DNA of 64,000 bases from Bacillota bacterium (GTDB taxonomy: Bacteria > Bacillota_I > Bacilli_A > Erysipelotrichales > Erysipelotrichaceae). Shown here piece by piece: positions 42,911 through 50,808 of the stretch. The position numbers and the translations under genes are program-made. The notes under the pieces are model-generated. The model had not been told where the DNA came from. It saw nothing but the letters and a program-made list of their open reading frames with translations, and made no database searches. Numbering within the stretch: position 1 is the stretch's first letter; each line of letters opens with the position of its first letter. Location: the NCBI GenBank assembly GCA_023388995.1, contig JAEWFD010000026.1, positions 1-64,000 on the forward strand. The letters are read 5' to 3'.

Positions 42911-43843
42911 ATGAAAAAGAAAATTGTATTGTTTTTGTTATTGCTTTTACTGGTGGCGTGTACAACCCAGGCGGCACCGGATACAACTCCTAAGATGCCG
43001 GAATTTATTCAAGGTGAAGATTTTGACCTTGAAGCTGGCGCGGATTCCTATGCCAATGCGGGGGATCATGCCCAATCTTTGTATTATACACATCCTGACT
43101 TCTACAATATGAAGTCATCCGATACACTAACCATCTTGCCTAATTTCAAAACCATGCAGCAAACTACCGAATGGTCTTGCGGCAATGTGGCGGCTTTGAT
43201 GTCCTTGCATTACTTGGGGATTACGAATTATACGGAAATGCAGATTGCTGAGATTGGCGGCTCGCATACTGATTTGGATACAGCTGGTGCAATTCCTGGC
43301 AGTGCCGATAATTTTTACGAATACGGAACCAATGTGAAGCAGCTCTATACATTCTTCAGCCAAGTAGAAGGGCTCCAGATCACGGACACCAGCTATGCTG
43401 CTGAATATACAGAGGCTGATTTAATCAAGGATGGAGATGGTTTTACGCCAAATGATATCGGCAATTTATATCCAACTTTCTCCAGCAATGTTCTGTATGC
43501 TTCAGAAAACAGCGATGAAACAGAAAGCTGGGTAGAAGATGCCAAAGATTCCTTCTTCGTTGCAATGATTCGCGAAAATCTCCAAAATAACCGTCTGATG
43601 ATGGTTGAATGGGGTGATTGGGATGGTCACTGGACTACCATCATCGGATATGACACTATGGGTACACCTGGCATCGGCGATGATGTCATTATCTTTGCAG
43701 ACTCTTATGATACTTCTGACCATTGGCAGGATGGTTATCGCATTTACCCTGCTGAACGCTTCTTCTATATGTGGAAAGACCGCAGTGTTGCCATGAAACC
43801 TTATCAACTGCAGCCATTTATTACGGTTGAACTAAAGAAGTAA
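42911..43843 (+). CDS. Lipoprotein with C39-like cysteine peptidase domain
   Basis: A 310-residue protein with lipoprotein signal MKKKIVLFLLLLLLVAC (Cys17), so it should sit on the outer face of the membrane. A papain-like C39_2-type domain is suggested by Cys90 in TEWSCGNVAALMSLHYLG, His240 in WDGHWTTIIGYD and Asp264/267 in IFADSYDTSD. AAAGGA is 9 nt before the ATG. It stands alone, after a structured leader and before a terminator. The substrate is unknown; it carries no ABC transporter domain, so it is not a bacteriocin exporter. Confidence 0.85.
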   Translation: MKKKIVLFLLLLLLVACTTQAAPDTTPKMPEFIQGEDFDLEAGADSYANAGDHAQSLYYTHPDFYNMKSSDTLTILPNFKTMQQTTEWSCGNVAALMSLHYLGITNYTEMQIAEIGGSHTDLDTAGAIPGSADNFYEYGTNVKQLYTFFSQVEGLQITDTSYAAEYTEADLIKDGDGFTPNDIGNLYPTFSSNVLYASENSDETESWVEDAKDSFFVAMIRENLQNNRLMMVEWGDWDGHWTTIIGYDTMGTPGIGDDVIIFADSYDTSDHWQDGYRIYPAERFFYMWKDRSVAMKPYQLQPFITVELKK

Positions 43844-43869
43844 GTGTCAAAAAGCACTCTCAAAATATG

Positions 43870-43899
43870 GATAGCCTGCATATTATGCGGGCTATTTTT
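43870..43899 (+). terminator. Terminator of the C39 peptidase gene
   Basis: ATAGCC-N13-GGCTAT with inner GCAT/ATGC pairs, followed by TTTTT. Confidence 0.85.
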
Positions 43900-43946
43900 T
43901 AGCATGTTAGTACAAGGTTTGCCTGTAATCCAGCAAACTATAGACG

Positions 43947-43975
43947 TAAAAAAGGTATGATCGAAAATCATACCT
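43947..43975 (-). terminator. Terminator of the Rrf2-led operon
   Basis: Minus strand GGTATGAT-tttcg-ATCATACC followed by TTTTTT, about 80 nt past the FMN reductase stop. Confidence 0.85.
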
Positions 43976-44055
43976 CAGTTTCATTCACACATTCTTTTCA
44001 ACATAATTCTATTCTGCTTATATAGCTGTTATAAATGCTTAGCTAACGGCTATTT

Positions 44056-44604
44056 TTAAGCAACTTTTTCAATCCATGCAGCAAATGCTGACAGGAAGCT
44101 ATTCAAAAATTGCTGAGTGCCTTCGTTGCTTAGTTCACCATTCTCATTAATTAGTGTGTGGTAAGCACCAATATATGCCTCTGGCTGCGCAAGCGTCAAC
44201 ACATTCAGAAATGCCAGGACTTGACGCAAATGATGATTTGCTCCAAAGCCGCCAATACCACCAGGTGATTGGCTTATAATTGCACCCGGTTTTCCATTCC
44301 AGACATTTTCCCCATAAGGGCGGGAACCAACATCCAATGCATTTTTCAATGCCGCAGGGATGGAACGATTATGTTCCGGCGTAATAAACAAAACTGCATC
44401 GAGAGCTTTTATTTCATCGCGGAATGCCGTATATTCTGCCGGACTTGCACCATCATAGTCCTGATTGTAAAGCGGCAAGCCACTAATGTCAAATTGCTTA
44501 AATACATAACCTTCCGGGGCGTTTTTGGAAACATAGTCTGCAATACTGCCGGAAAAGGAATTTTTTCTTAGACTTCCTGTAATAATACCAATCGTTTTGT
44601 ACAT
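44056..44604 (-). CDS. NADPH-dependent FMN reductase
   Basis: A 182-residue flavodoxin-fold reductase with the loop TGSLRKNSFSGSIADYV at the N-terminus and TPEHNRSIPAALKNALDVGS, the signature of the NADPH:FMN/azo reductase family. AGGAGGT precedes the ATG. It is the last gene of the order rrf2, NAD(P)-binding protein, FMN reductase, a redox-stress type module. Confidence 0.92.
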   Translation of the reverse strand: MYKTIGIITGSLRKNSFSGSIADYVSKNAPEGYVFKQFDISGLPLYNQDYDGASPAEYTAFRDEIKALDAVLFITPEHNRSIPAALKNALDVGSRPYGENVWNGKPGAIISQSPGGIGGFGANHHLRQVLAFLNVLTLAQPEAYIGAYHTLINENGELSNEGTQQFLNSFLSAFAAWIEKVA

Positions 44605-44637
44605 ATGTGTACCTCCTATTTATGATTGTTTTAATCT

Positions 44638-45279
44638 TTATTCATTGCCTACGGTAAATCTGGTTTTGATAAATTGCGGATTTTCTATTTCATTTAAAAT
44701 CGCCGCTGCCATCGTTCCGCTCGTGACAAGCGATTTTCCATTGGAAGCAGTTAACAGATGGTCTTTCCCCAATACAGGTGTCGTCGCTTCTCCTGCAACG
44801 AAATCAGCTGATGGGGAAACACCTACCCAATTCACATTGTCAATTCCTCTTAGAAAGTTCAATGTCTTATATGCTTCTGTCGGAATCGATATCCATGCAG
44901 CAACATCAGGAATTGTTTTTAGCGTATCCAGAAATAAATTGCCGTTTTCATCCAGTAAACTAGCGGCACCAAGAATAAAGAATAACCGTGGCTTTTCTGT
45001 TTCTCTGAACATTGCAACCAGTTTCGCTGCCAAATCCAAATGTTGATATGCTTTCGCAGGAGCTGTAGCAAATGCATTGATGATGACATCAAAACCAGCT
45101 AAGTCAGCTTTTTCCAATTCAAATACATCTTTTTCAATCATCTTGACCGTATCCCCAAATAAGGAAATGGCCTTATCTTTATTTCTTACAATTGCTGTAA
45201 CATCATGACCTCGTGAAACGCTTTCTTTGTATAAAGCTGAACCAGCCATGCCTGTTGCACCGATAATTGCTACTCTCAT
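44638..45279 (-). CDS. NAD(P)-binding oxidoreductase, NmrA/SDR-like
   Basis: A 213-residue Rossmann protein beginning MRVAIIGATGMAGSALYKE with the GxTGxxG nucleotide motif. The middle KADLAGFDVIINAFAT and the lack of a YxxxK site place it with atypical short-chain dehydrogenases. The ATG at 45279 has AGGAGG 7 nt before it and follows rrf2 closely. Confidence 0.9.
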   Translation of the reverse strand: MRVAIIGATGMAGSALYKESVSRGHDVTAIVRNKDKAISLFGDTVKMIEKDVFELEKADLAGFDVIINAFATAPAKAYQHLDLAAKLVAMFRETEKPRLFFILGAASLLDENGNLFLDTLKTIPDVAAWISIPTEAYKTLNFLRGIDNVNWVGVSPSADFVAGEATTPVLGKDHLLTASNGKSLVTSGTMAAAILNEIENPQFIKTRFTVGNE

Positions 45280-45296
45280 CAGAAATCCTCCTTGAT

Positions 45297-45707
45297 TCAT
45301 AAGTGAAATTCTTTTGTAATATCTGCCAGCGTAATTCCGGATAATTTTTTTTCTGTTTCTGTTTGAATGGTATCGTATAAATGCTTGAGCGTACTTTCAA
45401 TTCTTGCGCCTACAGGGCACTCCAGATTAGGATTGCCATGAATCGCAAATAGATCCGCATGATCTTCTACTGCAAGAAAGATATCAAGAAGCGTAATGTC
45501 TTCCAGCCTTTTTGATAAACCTGTTACGCCTAGCTTTGTGCTCGTTCTAATTAATGAAGCTTTTTTTAAACGGCTCATCAAACGACGAACCAATACTGGA
45601 TTAGTATTGATGCTGGAAGCAATATAGTCAGAAGTAATAGCAGATTCTTCCATCAATGCAATGACGCTTAATATATGGATACTCACGGATAACTTTGTTG
45701 AGTACAT
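45297..45707 (-). CDS. Rrf2 family transcriptional regulator
   Basis: A 136-residue regulator with a winged HTH (DYIASSINTNPVLVRRLMSRL at about 27-47). It lacks the three-cysteine cluster of IscR/NsrR; only the Cys of NLECPVGA remains, as in YwnA/CymR-type members. AAGGAGGGG is 5 nt before the ATG. A perfect inverted repeat overlaps its -10 box, so autorepression is likely. Confidence 0.92.
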   Translation of the reverse strand: MYSTKLSVSIHILSVIALMEESAITSDYIASSINTNPVLVRRLMSRLKKASLIRTSTKLGVTGLSKRLEDITLLDIFLAVEDHADLFAIHGNPNLECPVGARIESTLKHLYDTIQTETEKKLSGITLADITKEFHL

Positions 45708-45719
45708 AAACCCCTCCTT

Positions 45720-45756
45720 TTGTAACCATTTTAGTTACAAATGATAAAAATGTCAA
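45720..45756 (-). promoter_or_regulatory. rrf2 promoter with overlapping operator
   Basis: Minus strand -35 TTGACA (45751-45756), 17-bp spacer, -10 TAAAAT (45728-45733). TTGTAAC-N7-GTTACAA (45720-45740) encloses the -10 box, a classical repressor site. Confidence 0.82.
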
Positions 45757-45826
45757 ACAATATGACTGCGTAACTGAATAAATTATGTTATCTAGAAAAA
45801 AGCTGTTTAACACATAATAAAAACCT

Positions 45827-45861
45827 TCGCCTATCAGTGTTGATAATTGCTTATGGAAGGT
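45827..45861 (-). terminator. Terminator after the two tiny ORFs
   Basis: Minus strand ACCTTC-N17-GAAGGT followed by TTTTATT, 37 nt past the stop of the 40-residue ORF. Confidence 0.6.
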
Positions 45862-45897
45862 ATTTATATGAGCAGCATGAACTGATATGTTAATTTA

Positions 45898-46020
45898 CTA
45901 TTTTCTTTTTCGGAAATATTGAATCAACAAATAAAAAAAGCCAACTAAAAGAGCAGTATTGAATATTTGCAGCAAAATAATCGGCCATGTTGGTTCTACA
46001 ACACCAATTTCATATGTCAT
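45898..46020 (-). CDS. Tiny membrane protein (40 aa)
   Basis: A 40-codon frame, too short for usual gene calling: MTYEIGVVEPTWPIILLQ, a hydrophobic helix (about 13-32), then the basic tail QYFRKRK. AGGAGG lies 11 nt before the ATG, slightly far. It follows a second tiny membrane frame by 42 bp, and both lie between a promoter-like extended -10 and a terminator. Possible roles are a small membrane regulator or toxin-like peptide; nothing shows which. Confidence 0.5.
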   Translation of the reverse strand: MTYEIGVVEPTWPIILLQIFNTALLVGFFYLLIQYFRKRK

Positions 46021-46062
46021 ATGTAATTAAGCCTCCTCCCTTTCTCTCATTCTTACAGTTCC

Positions 46063-46236
46063 TCAGTTAGTACTATTACGTGTCGCGTTCGCCTCCGTAC
46101 GATTTTTTGGTGCCAATTCTTTTTCCGGTTGCATGCCGCAGTATGTCAGCAAAATACCTATAATAATTATGATCCATAGATGCGTACTGCTTTTCAGACG
46201 CTCCCGGCGTTCTTGCCTTCGATCTCGAATTTTCAT
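46063..46236 (-). CDS. Tiny membrane protein (57 aa)
   Basis: A 57-codon frame with a strongly basic N-terminus (MKIRDRRQERRERLK), one hydrophobic helix (HLWIIIIIGILLTYC) and a polar tail. GGAAGG is about 9 nt before the ATG. An extended -10 (TGATACAAT at 46267-46275) lies just upstream. The basic-then-hydrophobic layout predicts the tail outside the cell. Function unknown; no relative recognised. Confidence 0.5.
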   Translation of the reverse strand: MKIRDRRQERRERLKSSTHLWIIIIIGILLTYCGMQPEKELAPKNRTEANATRNSTN

Positions 46237-46356
46237 TTATTCATACCTTCCCCATTGATTAGGCTTATTGTATCACATCTTTCTAGTTTCATCGAATCTA
46301 TTTTAGTGAATATATGCTATATGCTATGAAACTTTCCTATAGGTGCATGTTCCATC

Positions 46357-46388
46357 ATAAAAAAGCACCAAGTGCTAAACTGGTGCTA
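46357..46388 (-). terminator. Terminator of the patatin gene
   Basis: Minus strand AGCACCA-N10-TGGTGCT then TTTTTAT, directly after the stop codon. Confidence 0.8.
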
Positions 46389-46396
46389 AGGTAGTA

Positions 46397-47269
46397 CTAC
46401 TTTGTTACTGCTTCTTTGGCTTGATGATAAAAAGAAAGAATTATATCCTTGCGCATCTCGCAATCATCATAACCCAATTGAAACATTTGATTCAGCAATG
46501 CAACATCCTTTGTCATTCTGGAAATATGCATGTCCTTCGATGGTTGCAGCAGCAATGCTTTCCCTTCTGCTACCCGCTGTTTCACATCTGATATCTCTTG
46601 TGCGAATTTCAGATGACGCACTTTCAAATGCTCGATCATCTTAGGATATTTGCGATAGACCACTTTTGCAAGGGCAATCTCACGGCTATCTTCCGGCGGA
46701 CGCACATACTCTGCCGTTTTCGTTAGAATCACAATGTTAAATGGATTTCCTGCTTCTTCTGCACGATATACCGGAATCATGTTATTGATTCCTCCATCCA
46801 AATACGCACTTCCCTTATAATGCGTAATATTTCCCAAAAACGGCAGCTTGCAAGACGCTTTATACAGTTCATAGTTCTCTTGTATGGCATCCTTGCCGAA
46901 AAACTCAACTTTACCGGTATTTAAATTATATAGTCCAAATTCGAACGCAATTGGATTTTGATAGAATGTTTCGTCATCAAACGGTTCAATTTTTTTCAAG
47001 TCATCAAACACGAAATTATAACCCACGTAAGTACCTTCACGCATCAATGTACCAAGCCCCATATACCGCTTATCAGCTAGCCAGTTGGTACATGTGCTTT
47101 TCAAGCGCTCTCTTTGCTTGGATACAAAGTGACTGGCTGTAAAGGCACCAGCCGAAATACCATTGACGTAATCAAATTCTAAATTGTGGTCTAAAAACCA
47201 TGTTAATACACCTGCTGTATATGCACCACGGGTACCTCCGCCCTCACATACAATCCCGATATTACTCAT
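46397..47269 (-). CDS. Patatin-like phospholipase
   Basis: A 290-residue lipid acyl hydrolase with the oxyanion motif EGGGTRGAYTAGV at 9-21, nucleophile Ser39 in NGISAGA and Asp158 in YLDGGINN, the Ser-Asp dyad of patatins. The start at 47269 has GAGGTG 5 nt upstream; the 23-codon extension is not conserved. Its promoter region lies back to back with that of the TetR gene. Confidence 0.93.
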   Translation of the reverse strand: MSNIGIVCEGGGTRGAYTAGVLTWFLDHNLEFDYVNGISAGAFTASHFVSKQRERLKSTCTNWLADKRYMGLGTLMREGTYVGYNFVFDDLKKIEPFDDETFYQNPIAFEFGLYNLNTGKVEFFGKDAIQENYELYKASCKLPFLGNITHYKGSAYLDGGINNMIPVYRAEEAGNPFNIVILTKTAEYVRPPEDSREIALAKVVYRKYPKMIEHLKVRHLKFAQEISDVKQRVAEGKALLLQPSKDMHISRMTKDVALLNQMFQLGYDDCEMRKDIILSFYHQAKEAVTK

Positions 47270-47341
47270 ACTACACCTCATCTCAACATTTTCTATTATA
47301 CTATATTTTTGATTGAATACGAAACAAAATGAAATCACCTA

Positions 47342-47370
47342 TTGACAAACTAACGATCGTTAGTTACACT
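47342..47370 (+). promoter_or_regulatory. tetR promoter with perfect 18-bp palindromic operator
   Basis: TTGACA (47342-47347), 17-bp spacer, TACACT (47365-47370). The spacer is filled by the perfect palindrome AACTAACGATCGTTAGTT (47348-47365), surely the binding site of the TetR protein encoded next. Confidence 0.85.
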
Positions 47371-47402
47371 GTACTAACAAGTGTTAGGAGGGTATGGCAG
47401 AT

Positions 47403-48002
47403 ATGACAACAAAAGAACGTATTCTGGATATTGCATTAACTCTATTTTCGCAACGAGGTTATGATGGTGTTTCCATGCGTGACATTGCAGTAGAAACAGG
47501 GATTAAGGCAGCGTCCATTTATAATTATTATGCCGGCAAAGAGGATTTATTAGATGCAATCGTGCAGGAAATGGATCAGCGGTATCAAAATAATAGCCAG
47601 ATGATACCTGGTGATGCTGACGATGCGGCAGCTTTTTTCGGTCAAATTGCGGTTGAAACCTTAGTAAAACTGGCCAGCGATATATTCCTTTATTTCTTGC
47701 TAGATGAATATGCAGCCAGATTCAGGCGCTTGATGACAATGGAACAATTTCGTAATACGCATCTGCAAAAGGTTTACCATTCTCGTTTTATCGTTGATCC
47801 GCTGCAGTTCCAAGCCTATTTATTCCAAGTCTTCATGCAGCAGGGATCATTCAAGCGCTTAGACCCGCAAATCGCTGCGTTGCATTTCTATGGACCAATC
47901 TTTGCCCTTTTGAACCAATATGATGGTGCAGAAGATCCGGCAGCCGCACTTGATGCACTTCGGCGTCATGTTGAACAATTTGCGTTGCTGTACAGCAACT
48001 AG
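47403..48002 (+). CDS. TetR/AcrR family regulator
   Basis: A 199-residue repressor with HTH RDIAVETGIKAASIYNYYAGKEDLL and a C-terminal effector domain. Two ATGs are possible: 47394 is only 2 nt from AGGAGG, 47403 is 11 nt from it and matches the usual family start MTTKERILDIAL; I prefer the latter. It is co-transcribed with the flavoprotein gene starting 10 bp downstream and probably represses both through the palindrome. Confidence 0.92.
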   Translation: MTTKERILDIALTLFSQRGYDGVSMRDIAVETGIKAASIYNYYAGKEDLLDAIVQEMDQRYQNNSQMIPGDADDAAAFFGQIAVETLVKLASDIFLYFLLDEYAARFRRLMTMEQFRNTHLQKVYHSRFIVDPLQFQAYLFQVFMQQGSFKRLDPQIAALHFYGPIFALLNQYDGAEDPAAALDALRRHVEQFALLYSN

Positions 48003-48011
48003 GAGGTCAAA

Positions 48012-48716
48012 ATGGAAATTACAATCATTCATGGTCAAAACCATTTGGGCAGCACGTATCATGTTACTGCTTTGCTGGCAGACCAGCTGCGGACACCGGA
48101 AACCGTCATTCACGAATTCTTCTTGCCCAAAGATGGACCTGCTTATTGCATTGGCTGTTTTCAGTGCATCTTAAAAAGCGAACATCTGTGTCCGCACCAT
48201 GAACCTGTCCAACAGATTCGCACTGCCATTGAGCGCTCACAGATCATCATCATTGACTCCCCAACATATGTATTGGAGATGAGCGGACAGCTCAAAGCAC
48301 TTTTTGATCATTTCGGCTATCAATGGTTATCCCATCGTCCTAGTAACACCATGTTTCAGAAAACTGGCATCGCCATTTCTACAGCAGCCGGAGCTGGCGC
48401 CAAACGGGTCAGCAAAAGTATCAAGAAACAGCTCTTTTGGATGGGTATTTCCAACTGTTATGATATCAGCGTAACTGTTGCTGCGTCTTCCTGGAATGAA
48501 GTATCTCCTAAAACCAAAACTGCGATCATGAAGAAAGTAACCCATGTTGCAAAAGTGGTAAAAAAGAATTCAAACATGGTCAGCTTGCGTATGAAACTGC
48601 TGTTTCTGGTCAGGCGGGCAATGCAAAAGAACAACAACTACAATCCAGTTGATCACGCTCACTGGAATAACCAGGGATGGCTTGCTTCTGCAAGGCCATG
48701 GAAACCAAATAAATAA
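48012..48716 (+). CDS. Flavodoxin-like NAD(P)H-dependent oxidoreductase
   Basis: A 234-residue protein with ITIIHGQNHLGSTYHVTALLA, CIGCFQCILKSEHLCPHH and IIIDSPTYVLEMSGQLKALFD, the pattern of the NADPH-dependent FMN reductase class with a cysteine-rich loop. AGGAGG precedes the ATG. It forms a two-gene operon with TetR, again a regulator-plus-flavoprotein module like those at 33.6 and 44 kb. Confidence 0.88.
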   Translation: MEITIIHGQNHLGSTYHVTALLADQLRTPETVIHEFFLPKDGPAYCIGCFQCILKSEHLCPHHEPVQQIRTAIERSQIIIIDSPTYVLEMSGQLKALFDHFGYQWLSHRPSNTMFQKTGIAISTAAGAGAKRVSKSIKKQLFWMGISNCYDISVTVAASSWNEVSPKTKTAIMKKVTHVAKVVKKNSNMVSLRMKLLFLVRRAMQKNNNYNPVDHAHWNNQGWLASARPWKPNK

Positions 48717-48758
48717 AAGATGGTGGAGCACATAAAGTACTTTCCTGCCATCTTTTTA
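48715..48758. terminator. Shared terminator of the flavoprotein and groEL genes
   Basis: AAAAGATGG / CCATCTTTT stem around a 24-nt interior; T-runs on the plus strand, A/T-rich on the minus strand. It lies between two converging genes. Confidence 0.7.
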
Positions 48759-48775
48759 CTTTTTTATTTGATATC

Positions 48776-50392
48776 CTAATACATTCCCGGATCAGGCATC
48801 GGCATTGCTTGCTTTGGTTCCGGAATGCTTGCGACAGCTGCTTCTGTTGTGATAAACAAGGCTGCAATCGAAGCCGCATTCAACAATGCGCTGCGAGTTA
48901 CTTTAGTAGGATCCACAATTCCTTTTTCAACCATATCAACCCATTCACCTTGCTTCGCATCGAATCCAACACCTTCGCGAGTCTTCAATTGCTGTTCAAC
49001 AACTTCGTGGCCATCGTATCCGGCATTCTCGGCAATTTGCCACAGCGGTGTCAAAATTGCTTCAAAGACTGCATTGATTCCTTTTTGTTCGTCTGTTGTA
49101 GAACCTTTCAGCTGGTCTTTGCATTCTTTATAAACACTTGCGAAAGCAGCACCACCACCACTGACAATACCTTCTGCAACTGCTGCTTTGGTAGCATTCA
49201 AGGCATCTTCAATACGCAATTTCTTTTCTTTCATTTCGCTTTCGGTAGCAGCACCAACTTTGATAACAGCTACACCAGTCGTTAATTTTGCCAGACGTTC
49301 ATTCAACCGCTTGGTATCATATTCGCTGGTTGTATTTTCAATTTGCTGTCTGATTTGCGCAACGCGTTCATCAATTGCTTCTTTTTCCCCAATTCCGCCA
49401 ATCAGCGTTGTATCATCTTTTTTGACTACCGCCTTAGCAGCACGACCAAGGTCCTCTATTTGCATTTCCTTTAACTCCATGCTGAAGTCCTTGGTATAGA
49501 ATTTAGCCCCGGTTGCAATTGCAATATCTTCCAGAATAGCCTTTTGATTATCGCCAAAGCTAGGTGCTTTTGTAGCTACTACATTAAAGTTTCCACGCAG
49601 ACGATTTAAGATTAAAGTCGCAGTTACATCATTATCGATGTCATCCGCAATAATTAACAGTGGCTTGCCAGTTTGCAGGATCTTTTCCAGGATTGGCAGG
49701 ATATCTTGAATCGTATTGATTTTTTGGTCCGTCACTAAGACGAATGGATTTTCCAGCTCAGCATGCATTTTTTCCCGGTTGGTTGTCATGTACGGAGAAA
49801 TATAACCTTTGTCATACTGCAGTCCTTCGACCACTTCCAGCTCCGTTTCAAACCCCTTGGATTCATCAACGGTAATAACGCCTTCTTTGCCGACTTTTTC
49901 CATTGCCTTGGAAATCAGAACACCGATTTCCATGCTGCCTGCAGAAATTGCTGCTACACTGGCAATATCTTGATTCGTTTCAATTTGCGAAGACTTTTCA
50001 AGCAATTTGCTGGCAATCAGCTTGCTAGCCTTTTCAATTCCTTCTCTCATCAATACGGGATTAGCACCCTTTTCTACAGCAGCTAAGCCTTGTTTGATGA
50101 TGGATTGCGCCAGCAAAGTAGCGGTTGTCGTACCATCACCGGCTGTATCATTGGTTTTATTTGCTACTTCATATACCAATTTAGCACCCATATTCTCAAA
50201 TTTATCTTCCAATTCGATCTCACGGGCAATGGTAACTCCATCGTTTGTGATCAACGGTGATCCATAGCTTTTTTCCAATACTACATTGCGCCCTTTTGGC
50301 CCCAATGTAATCTTCACTGCATTCGCCAATGTATCAACACCGGCAAGCATTTTATCTCTTGCTTGTTTTGAAAAAATAACTTCTTTCGCCAT
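48776..50392 (-). CDS. groEL: Chaperonin GroEL
   Basis: A 538-residue 60-kDa chaperonin. ATP-site motifs GPKGRNVVLEKSYG, GDGTTTATLLAQ and VSGGGAAFAS are conserved. The tail ends in PKQAMPMPDPGMY instead of the usual Gly-Gly-Met repeats. It follows groES by 14 bp and shares its CIRCE-controlled promoter. Confidence 0.99.
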   Translation of the reverse strand: MAKEVIFSKQARDKMLAGVDTLANAVKITLGPKGRNVVLEKSYGSPLITNDGVTIAREIELEDKFENMGAKLVYEVANKTNDTAGDGTTTATLLAQSIIKQGLAAVEKGANPVLMREGIEKASKLIASKLLEKSSQIETNQDIASVAAISAGSMEIGVLISKAMEKVGKEGVITVDESKGFETELEVVEGLQYDKGYISPYMTTNREKMHAELENPFVLVTDQKINTIQDILPILEKILQTGKPLLIIADDIDNDVTATLILNRLRGNFNVVATKAPSFGDNQKAILEDIAIATGAKFYTKDFSMELKEMQIEDLGRAAKAVVKKDDTTLIGGIGEKEAIDERVAQIRQQIENTTSEYDTKRLNERLAKLTTGVAVIKVGAATESEMKEKKLRIEDALNATKAAVAEGIVSGGGAAFASVYKECKDQLKGSTTDEQKGINAVFEAILTPLWQIAENAGYDGHEVVEQQLKTREGVGFDAKQGEWVDMVEKGIVDPTKVTRSALLNAASIAALFITTEAAVASIPEPKQAMPMPDPGMY

Positions 50393-50406
50393 ATATGTTT
50401 GCCTCC

Positions 50407-50688
50407 TTATTCAACAATTGCCAAGATGTCGTCCTCGCTTACAATGTAATAGGACTTGCCATCTAACTTCACTTCTGTTGTTGCATATTTTTTGTATACT
50501 ACTTTATCTTGTTCTTTTACCTGCAGAGGTATGGTTTTACCATCAACAACTTTTCCCGAACCTACTGCAATAATCCTCCCGATTGCGGGTTGCTCATTGC
50601 TTTTATCGGGCAATATAATTCCGCTCGCAGTCTTCTTTTCCGCTTCAATAAGCTCCAATACTACATGATTATAAAGTGGTTTTATCAT
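50407..50688 (-). CDS. groES: Co-chaperonin GroES
   Basis: A 93-residue co-chaperonin with IKPLYNHVVLELIEAEKKTASGIILPD and the mobile loop, ending SEDDILAIVE. It caps GroEL. It is the first gene of the heat-shock operon. Confidence 0.98.
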   Translation of the reverse strand: MIKPLYNHVVLELIEAEKKTASGIILPDKSNEQPAIGRIIAVGSGKVVDGKTIPLQVKEQDKVVYKKYATTEVKLDGKSYYIVSEDDILAIVE

Positions 50689-50700
50689 AGTTCCTCCTTC

Positions 50701-50763
50701 TTAGCACTGTATACCAATGAGTGCTAACACTTTCTATTATAGCCAGTTCCCTTTGATTGTCAA
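50701..50763 (-). promoter_or_regulatory. groESL promoter with CIRCE element
   Basis: Minus strand -35 TTGACA (50758-50763), 16-bp spacer, -10 TATAAT (50736-50741), then CIRCE: TTAGCACTC-N9-CAGTGCTAA (50701-50727), one mismatch to the consensus. Control by HrcA is expected; hrcA is not in the window. Confidence 0.95.
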
Positions 50764-50784
50764 CTAGTTAAATTCATTTTTGGA

Positions 50785-50808
50785 AAGAAAAGACACTTGC
50801 CTAAGTGC
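50785..50808 (-). terminator. Terminator after cardiolipin synthase
   Basis: Minus strand GGCACTT-aggc-AAGTGTC followed by TTTTCTTT, directly past the stop codon. Confidence 0.7.

Noticed and set aside
42911..43843. Bacteriocin processing/export peptidase
   Set aside because: The C39-like domain is on a lipoprotein with no ABC transporter domain, and no leader peptides with a double-glycine site were found around it.
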